NCBI GenBank assembly: GCA_901538445.1
Contig: LR594585.1
Location: 945,500-1,009,499 of the forward strand
Length of the DNA stretch: 64,000 nucleotides
Direction: 5' to 3'
DNA from: Gemmataceae bacterium
GTDB taxonomy: Bacteria > Planctomycetota > Planctomycetia > Gemmatales > Gemmataceae
This document shows positions 58,354 to 64,000 of this stretch, piece after piece. How positions within the stretch are numbered: the stretch's first letter is position 1; every line of letters begins with the position of its first letter. Both the position numbers and the translations under genes were made by a program. A model generated the notes under the pieces. The model had not been told where the DNA came from, ran no database searches, and saw nothing but the letters and a program-made list of their open reading frames with translations.

Positions 58354-61300
58354 ATGACTCTCCTCCCGCGCCCGTACCGCGCCGGCCGGATCTGGGACTA
58401 CCTGCTGTCCGCCCGGCGGGCCGCCCGGGAGCCGGCCGCGCCGCGGACCCCCTTGCGGGCGCGACTCGCCCTGACGGCGCTGGAGGAGCGGCTCGTTCCC
58501 GCCGTCGACCTGCTCGTCAACACGTACGTCACGGGCCCCCAGGGCGGCCCGGCCGTGGCGGCGGACGCGGCCGGGAACTTCGTGGTGGCGTGGTCCAGCA
58601 GCGGCCAGGACGGGAGCGGGGCCGGGGTGTACGCCCAGCTGTTCGCCGCGGACCGGACCAAGCGGGGCCCGGAGTTCAGGGTCAACACGTTCACCACGGG
58701 CGACCAGATCGACCCCGCCGTCGCGATGGACGCGGCGGGGAACTTCGTGGTCGCGTGGACCAGCGCCGGGCAGGACGGGAGCGGGACCGGGGTGTACGCC
58801 CAGCGGTTCTCGGCGACCGGAACCGCGGTGGACGCCGAGTTCAAGGTCAACACGTACACCGCGGGCGACCAGGGCGGCCCGACCGTGGCGATGAGCGCCG
58901 CGGGGAACTTCGTGGTCGCGTGGACGAGCGCCGGGCAGGACGGCAGTGCGACCGGGGTGTACGCCCAGCGGTTCTCGGCGACCGGGACGGCCCAGCAGTC
59001 CGAGTTCAAGGTCAACACGTACACCGCGGGCAGCCAGGGCGGCCCGGCGGCGGCGATGGACGCGGCCGGGAACTTCGTGGTCGTGTGGACCAGTTTCGGG
59101 CAGGACGGCGACCTCGCCGGGGTGTACGCCCAGCGGTACGCGGCGACCGGGACGGCCCAGCAGTCCGAGTTCCTCGTCAACACCACGACGACGGACTCCC
59201 AGTCCCTCCCGGCGGTGGCGATGGACGCGAACGGCGACTTCGTCGTGTCCTGGACCAGCTACGACCCGGGCCTGAACCTGGAGGACATCTACGCGCGGCA
59301 GTTCTCGGCGGGCGGGGCGGCCCAGGGGGGCGAGTTCCTCGTCAACCTCCACACCACCAGCGAGCAGTGGGCCTCGGCGGTCGCGCTCGACGCGGCCGGC
59401 AACTTCGTCGTCGCCTGGGGCAGCCTGTACCAGGACGGGTCCGTGAGCGGCGTGTACGCGCGGCGGTTCTCGGCGACCGGGACCGGGATCGGGACCGAGT
59501 TCCGGGTCAACGCGCACACCACGGGCTACCAGGGGACCCCGGCGGTGGCGACCGGGGCCGGCGGCGCGTTCGTCGTCGCCTGGGGCGGGACCGGGCCGGG
59601 GGACGCCGACGGGGTGTTCGCCGCGGACGGGGCGATGAACATCAACGTCGGGCACCCGGGGTTCTACGACACGCCCGCGCCGCGCGTGTGCCCGTTCCCG
59701 ACGAACCTCGTCGGACTGCCCGACGGGAACGTGCCGCTCGACCCCGACCCGGACTCCCGCAAGCCGGTCCGGTACGCCGACGGGGCGGCGTGGCTGGCGG
59801 CGAACGACCTGGCTTCGGCCGGCGGCCTGCCGTGGGACCAGACGCGGACGTGGTCCAACGCGGTCGGGTACGCCACCGGCCAGTCGACTGGTACCGGGTG
59901 GGTCGCGGCTCAGGCCCCGCGGCTGCTCCCGGTGGGCGATACCACCACCCTGGCCGTGGTCGGCGACGCCCAGACCGCGTGGTACTTCGACCTGGTCGGC
60001 GGGGCGTACGTACTCCGGTCCGCCGGGACCGAGCGGTTGACCCACAACGCCGGCACCGACACGTACACGCTCACCACCGGGACCGGGGACACCATTACGT
60101 TCGGCGGGTTCACCCGCGCCCCGGTCGCCCGCCGCGGCCAGTTCGAGGCGATGACCACCGCCGCGGGCCTGTCGGCCGCCGTCACCAGTTGGACCACTTC
60201 CGGCGCGATGGCCGAGGTCCGCACGGCCAGCGGGTCGGACGTCGAGTCGTACCAGTACGCCTACGCCGCCGGGGTTAACACCGGGCTGGTCGCGTCGGTG
60301 ACCCACCGCCGCAGCGCCAACGGCGGGTCGTCGTGGTCGCCGGTCGACTCGGTCGAGTACGCGTACTACGACGGCACCACGGGCGGCGGGGACGCCCGCG
60401 ACCTGCGGACCGCCACCATCAGGGACGCGGCCGGGGCGGTCGTGTCGGTGGACTACTACCGGTACTACGTCCTGGGCGAGGCCAACGGGTACGCGCACGG
60501 GCTCAAGTACGCGGTCACCGGGGCCGCGTACGAGCGGCTCAAGGCGGCCGCGGGCGGGACCGACGCGGCCGTGCTGGCCGCGTCCGACGCCACCGTCGGG
60601 GCGTACGCGGACCACTACTTCGAGTACGACGCCCAGCAGCGGGTGACCAAGGAGATCGCGAGCGGGGCCGGGTGCTCGTCGTGCGCCGGGGGCCAGGGCA
60701 CGTTCACGTTCTCGTACACGTCGAGTGGGAACGCGCCGGGGACGAACTCCTGGGCGGTGAAGACCGTCGAGACGCTCCCGGACGGGAACACGAACACCGT
60801 GTACACGAACGACCGGGGCGACGTGATGCTGTTCGCGTACACGGACACCGCCGCGGGCCAGACGTGGACCACGTTCTACCGGTACGACAGTGCCGGGCGG
60901 GTGGTGTGGGCCGCCGCCCCGTCCGCGGTGACCGGGTACAGCGACACCTACGCGGACCTGGTCAATTTCGTGAGCGGGAACGCCCAGTACGTGAGCGACG
61001 CGACCGGGCTGGTGACCGCGTACACGTACGGGGCGTCCACCACCGCGACGGCCGGGACCCCGGGGGACGCGCTCGGGTACCTCAAGCAGGTGGCTCTGAA
61101 ACAGGGCGAGACGGCGGCCGCGGTGCCGCAGCAGGCCCTGGCCTACTACCTCCGGTCGGTGACGTCGGGGGACTTCTTCCACGTGGCCACCGAGACCGTG
61201 TACCGCAACACCAACGGGACCGGCGGCCAGACCACCAGCTACGCGTACACGTTCGCCGCGGGCACGAACGAGATCGTGTCCGTCACCACCACCCTGCCGA

Positions 61301-64000
61301 CCGTGACCACGGCCCAGAACGGGTCGAACGCGGCCACCACGGTCACCACGGTGTTCGACGCCCAGGGCCGGCCGGTGTGGTCGAAGGACCAGGCCGGGTT
61401 CCTCACCTACGTCCAGTACGACCCGGCCACCGGCGGGGTGCTCAAGACGATCACCGACGTCGACACGACGCAGACGGCCACGTTCGCCAACCTGCCGTCC
61501 GGCTGGACCACGCCGGCCGGCGGCGGGCTGCACCTGACGACCGCCTACGAGGTGGACCGGTACGGGCGGCCGACCAAGGAGACGACGCCCGAGGGCCGGA
61601 TCAACTACACGGTGTACAACGACGCGGCCCACGAGGTCCGGTACTACGCGGGGTGGAACACCGGCACCAACACGCCCACCGGGCCGACCGTGGTGACCCG
61701 CGAGGACCGGGCCAACGGGTACACCGAGACGCTCACCATGACCGCGGCCCCGGCCGTGTCGGGCGGGCGGCCCACGGGCACCGAGGCGATTTCCCGGGTC
61801 CAGTCGCTGTCCCGGGCGTTCGTGAACGCGGCCGGGCAGGTGGTGTCGTCGGACGCGTACTTCGACCTGGGCGGGCTGACGTACACCACGGGCGCGACCC
61901 TGGGGGCGGCCGGGGTGAACTTCTACCGCACGCAGTACGGCTACGATACCAACGGCAACTTGTCGAAGACGGTCAGTCCCGAGGGGACGATCTCCCGGAC
62001 CGTGTACGACGGGCTGGGCCGGCCGGTGAGCGCGTGGGTGGGCACCGACGACACGCCGACCACCGGGTTCTGGTCGCCGACCAACCTGGCCGGCACCAAC
62101 ACGGTGAAGGTGGCCGAGTACCAGTACGACGGGGGCGGGGTCGGGCTCGGCAACCTGACAAAGGTGACGGAGATCCCCGGGGGCGGGGCGGCGAACCGTG
62201 TGACGCAGGCGTGGTTCGACTGGCGGGGCCGGGCGGTGGCGGTCAAGGCCGGGGTCGAGGGGTCCGAGGGCACGGGCGTCAACCGGCCCCTGGTGTACAC
62301 CGACTACGACAACCTGGGCCGGGTGACCAAGACCCGCACGTATGACGCCGACGGGGTCACGCCGACCATCACGTCCGGGGTGCCGCAGCCGCTGGCCGCG
62401 GGCCTGCTGCGGGCGCAGTCGACCACGAGCTACGACGAGCTGGGCCGGGCGTTCCGGTCGAGCACGTTCTCGGTCAACCCGTCGACGGGTGCCGTGTCGA
62501 CCAACTCGCTCCGCACCGACGTGTGGTACGACAGCCGCGGGAACGTGATCAAGACGGCGTCGCCCAACGGGCTGGTGCAGAAGGCGGTGATCGACGGGGC
62601 CGGGCGGGTGACCGTGTCGTACGCGACCGACGGGGGCGGGGACACGACCTACGCCCACGCCGGGACGGTGACCGGCGACAGGGTGGTGACCCAGGCCGAG
62701 ACCACGTACGACCGGGACGGGAACGTGATCCAGACGACCCTCCGGGAGCGGTTCCACGACGCCACCGGCACGGGGATGCTGGGCTCGCCGGCGGTCGGGA
62801 ACGGGGCGCGGGTGAGCCACGCCGGGTACTACTACGACAACGCCGGGCGGCTGACGGCGGCCGTGGACGTGGGCACCAACGGGGGCACCTGGTGGACCCG
62901 GCCCGGGACCGTGCCGAGCCGCAGCGCGACGACGCTGGTGACGAGCTACGCCTTCGCGGCCGACGCGGTGCAGACGGTGAAGCTAACCGGCGCGCCCACG
63001 GGCGGCACGTTCACCCTGACGTTCGGCGGGCAGACCACGGCGGCCATCGCGTACAACGCCTCGGCGGCGACGGTGCAGGCGCGGCTGGTGGCGCTGTCGT
63101 CGGTCGGGGCCGGCGGGGTGGTGGTGACGGCGGCCCCGGGCGGCGGGTGGCAGGTGCGGTTCGCCGGGGCCAAGGCCGGGCAGTGGCAGGCCAAGCTGAC
63201 CGCCAGCGGGACCGGGCTGACCGGCGGCACGTCGCCCGCGGTGGCGGTGGCGACGGTGTCGGCCGGCGGGGACGCGGGCGGGGCGTTCGCGGTCACCGAC
63301 CCCAAGGCGATCGTCAGCCGGACGTACGCGGACGCGCTGGGCCGGGCCACGCAGACGGTCGAGGCGTTCACGAACGGCGCGATCACCGACACGTCGAACA
63401 AGACGGTCAACTACGCCTACAACTCGGCGGGCATGACCAGCCTGTCGGCGGCGCTGACCGGGGGCGGGGTGCAGACCACGCAGTGGGTGTACGGGGTCAC
63501 TCAGGCGGGCGGGAGCGGCGTCGACTCGAACGACGTGGTCGCGGCGACCCGCCACCCGGACGCGACCACCGGGCTCGCGAGCGCGTCCCAGCAGGAGACG
63601 GCGACGGTCAACGCCCTGGGCCAGACGCGGACCGCGACCGACCGGAACGGCTCGGTCCACACGCTGACGTACGACGTGCTGGGGCGGGTGGTGTCGGACG
63701 CGGTGACGACGCTCGGGGCGGGGGTCGACGGGGCGGTGCGGCGGGTGGACACGGCGTACGACGGCCAGGGCAACGCGGTCAAGGTGACGAGCTACAACGC
63801 CGCCAGCGGCGGGTCGGTGGTGAACGAGGTGCAGCGGGCGTTCGACGGGCTCGGGCAGCTCACGACCGAGTGGCAACAGCGCGGGGCGGCGGTGAACACC
63901 GGCACGTCGCCGAAGGTGCAGTACGCGTACAGCTTCAGCGGGACCGGCACCGCCAACCAGTCGCGGCTCACCACGGTGACGTACCCGAGTGGGTACGCGG
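58354..64000 (+). CDS. Giant RHS/YD-repeat surface protein, 3'-truncated by window edge
   Basis: At least 1882 residues; no stop codon before base 64000. The N-terminus carries LALTALEERLVPA, the LEPR/LExR-type motif seen at the start of planctomycete extracellular proteins. Residues 55-420 are seven tandem units of 55 residues. About 430-600 is a unique region. From about residue 640 YD-repeat blocks dominate (YDAQQRVTKEI, YDSAGRVVW, YDGLGRPVS, YDELGRAFR, YDRDGNVIQT, YDVLGRVVSD). CSSCAGGQGTFTF (around residue 772) is a short Cys-containing motif. An all-beta insert of about 105 residues (about 1535-1645) interrupts the YD repeats. It should be exported and form a shell-like structure; the C-terminal toxin or core domain, if any, lies outside the window. 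Confidence 0.92.
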   Translation, partial: MTLLPRPYRAGRIWDYLLSARRAAREPAAPRTPLRARLALTALEERLVPAVDLLVNTYVTGPQGGPAVAADAAGNFVVAWSSSGQDGSGAGVYAQLFAADRTKRGPEFRVNTFTTGDQIDPAVAMDAAGNFVVAWTSAGQDGSGTGVYAQRFSATGTAVDAEFKVNTYTAGDQGGPTVAMSAAGNFVVAWTSAGQDGSATGVYAQRFSATGTAQQSEFKVNTYTAGSQGGPAAAMDAAGNFVVVWTSFGQDGDLAGVYAQRYAATGTAQQSEFLVNTTTTDSQSLPAVAMDANGDFVVSWTSYDPGLNLEDIYARQFSAGGAAQGGEFLVNLHTTSEQWASAVALDAAGNFVVAWGSLYQDGSVSGVYARRFSATGTGIGTEFRVNAHTTGYQGTPAVATGAGGAFVVAWGGTGPGDADGVFAADGAMNINVGHPGFYDTPAPRVCPFPTNLVGLPDGNVPLDPDPDSRKPVRYADGAAWLAANDLASAGGLPWDQTRTWSNAVGYATGQSTGTGWVAAQAPRLLPVGDTTTLAVVGDAQTAWYFDLVGGAYVLRSAGTERLTHNAGTDTYTLTTGTGDTITFGGFTRAPVARRGQFEAMTTAAGLSAAVTSWTTSGAMAEVRTASGSDVESYQYAYAAGVNTGLVASVTHRRSANGGSSWSPVDSVEYAYYDGTTGGGDARDLRTATIRDAAGAVVSVDYYRYYVLGEANGYAHGLKYAVTGAAYERLKAAAGGTDAAVLAASDATVGAYADHYFEYDAQQRVTKEIASGAGCSSCAGGQGTFTFSYTSSGNAPGTNSWAVKTVETLPDGNTNTVYTNDRGDVMLFAYTDTAAGQTWTTFYRYDSAGRVVWAAAPSAVTGYSDTYADLVNFVSGNAQYVSDATGLVTAYTYGASTTATAGTPGDALGYLKQVALKQGETAAAVPQQALAYYLRSVTSGDFFHVATETVYRNTNGTGGQTTSYAYTFAAGTNEIVSVTTTLPTVTTAQNGSNAATTVTTVFDAQGRPVWSKDQAGFLTYVQYDPATGGVLKTITDVDTTQTATFANLPSGWTTPAGGGLHLTTAYEVDRYGRPTKETTPEGRINYTVYNDAAHEVRYYAGWNTGTNTPTGPTVVTREDRANGYTETLTMTAAPAVSGGRPTGTEAISRVQSLSRAFVNAAGQVVSSDAYFDLGGLTYTTGATLGAAGVNFYRTQYGYDTNGNLSKTVSPEGTISRTVYDGLGRPVSAWVGTDDTPTTGFWSPTNLAGTNTVKVAEYQYDGGGVGLGNLTKVTEIPGGGAANRVTQAWFDWRGRAVAVKAGVEGSEGTGVNRPLVYTDYDNLGRVTKTRTYDADGVTPTITSGVPQPLAAGLLRAQSTTSYDELGRAFRSSTFSVNPSTGAVSTNSLRTDVWYDSRGNVIKTASPNGLVQKAVIDGAGRVTVSYATDGGGDTTYAHAGTVTGDRVVTQAETTYDRDGNVIQTTLRERFHDATGTGMLGSPAVGNGARVSHAGYYYDNAGRLTAAVDVGTNGGTWWTRPGTVPSRSATTLVTSYAFAADAVQTVKLTGAPTGGTFTLTFGGQTTAAIAYNASAATVQARLVALSSVGAGGVVVTAAPGGGWQVRFAGAKAGQWQAKLTASGTGLTGGTSPAVAVATVSAGGDAGGAFAVTDPKAIVSRTYADALGRATQTVEAFTNGAITDTSNKTVNYAYNSAGMTSLSAALTGGGVQTTQWVYGVTQAGGSGVDSNDVVAATRHPDATTGLASASQQETATVNALGQTRTATDRNGSVHTLTYDVLGRVVSDAVTTLGAGVDGAVRRVDTAYDGQGNAVKVTSYNAASGGSVVNEVQRAFDGLGQLTTEWQQRGAAVNTGTSPKVQYAYSFSGTGTANQSRLTTVTYPSGYA
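58516..59622 (+). repeat. Seven tandem 165-bp coding repeats
   Basis: Units start at 58516, 58681, 58846, 59011, 59176, 59341 and 59506, every 165 bp exactly. Each encodes 55 residues of the pattern VNTYTAGDQGGPTVAMDAAG, then NFVVAWTSAGQDGSGTGVYA, then QRFSATGTAQQSEFK. The seventh unit decays in its second half. Units 2-4 are the most alike, consistent with recent local duplication. Confidence 0.92.

Noticed and set aside
58243-62820. 1525-codon open frame on the minus strand
   Set aside because: It is Arg/Pro/Gly/Val-rich with no family pattern, whereas the plus frame from 58354 encodes export motif, 55-residue repeats and YD repeats. It is a GC-rich shadow.

Overview
The window reads as a GC-rich planctomycete chromosome, most likely a Gemmata-type (Gemmataceae) genome. 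The family content points there: two DUF1501 proteins, a DUF1549/DUF1553 protein, a DUF1559 prepilin-like protein, a C-x-P-S-R sulfatase, a DUF1080 protein, a TIGR02996 repeat-companion protein, a TIGR03032 protein and a giant RHS/YD-repeat surface protein. This assignment rests on family recognition only; no database search was possible.

Layout. 1-9.3 kb: 3' part of a primary sigma factor, a coiled-coil zinc-ribbon protein, a patatin lipase, small membrane or lipoproteins, a DUF2071 protein, a Y-family DNA polymerase and a ParB-like domain protein. 9.4-15 kb (minus strand): glycyl-tRNA synthetase, selenocysteine synthase SelA, a SugE-type SMR exporter and an alpha-oxoamine synthase. 15-26.4 kb (minus): two tandem paralogous alpha-toroid/HEAT secreted proteins, a sulfite-oxidase-like enzyme, an SMP-30 lactonase, then a WD40 / DUF1501 / DUF1549-DUF1553 / ACT gene run. 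26.5-33.3 kb: sulfatase, second DUF1501 protein, a double alpha/beta-hydrolase and a GntR/LacI hybrid regulator. 33.9-43.1 kb: HtpG, small membrane proteins, DUF3500, HEAT-repeat, SDR, soluble histidine kinase and TPR proteins. 43.6-53.5 kb: a DUF1559/lipoprotein pair, AhpD-like, DUF4139, SGNH lipoprotein, DUF1080, deoxyribosyltransferase-like, fatty-acid desaturase and an unpaired CoA-transferase beta subunit. 53.5-64 kb: TIGR02996 protein, a decayed stretch, a TPR-OGT-like glycosyltransferase, TIGR03032, and the RHS protein that runs off the right edge.

Much of the gene set looks like cell-envelope and extracellular catabolism: secreted sulfatase, lactonase, esterases, DUF1080 and DUF1501/1549 proteins. 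The core genes (sigma factor, glyQS, selA, htpG) are interspersed singly.

The most unusual content is non-coding. (i) A dispersed intergenic element occurs three times, near 11.3-11.7, 33.4-33.8 and 43.2-43.35 kb. Each copy carries five TTCTGGAGA boxes spaced exactly 20 nt apart beside a GGTTCTGG/CCAGAACC hairpin. Two of the copies lie upstream of glyQS and htpG in the same relative orientation. (ii) Several sequence families of long intergenic palindromes (arms about 14-32 bp) recur in gene gaps, several of them convergent. (iii) The RHS gene contains seven units of exactly 165 bp. It has no stop codon inside the window, so a simple ORF list misses it, and a 1525-codon antisense ORF covers part of it.
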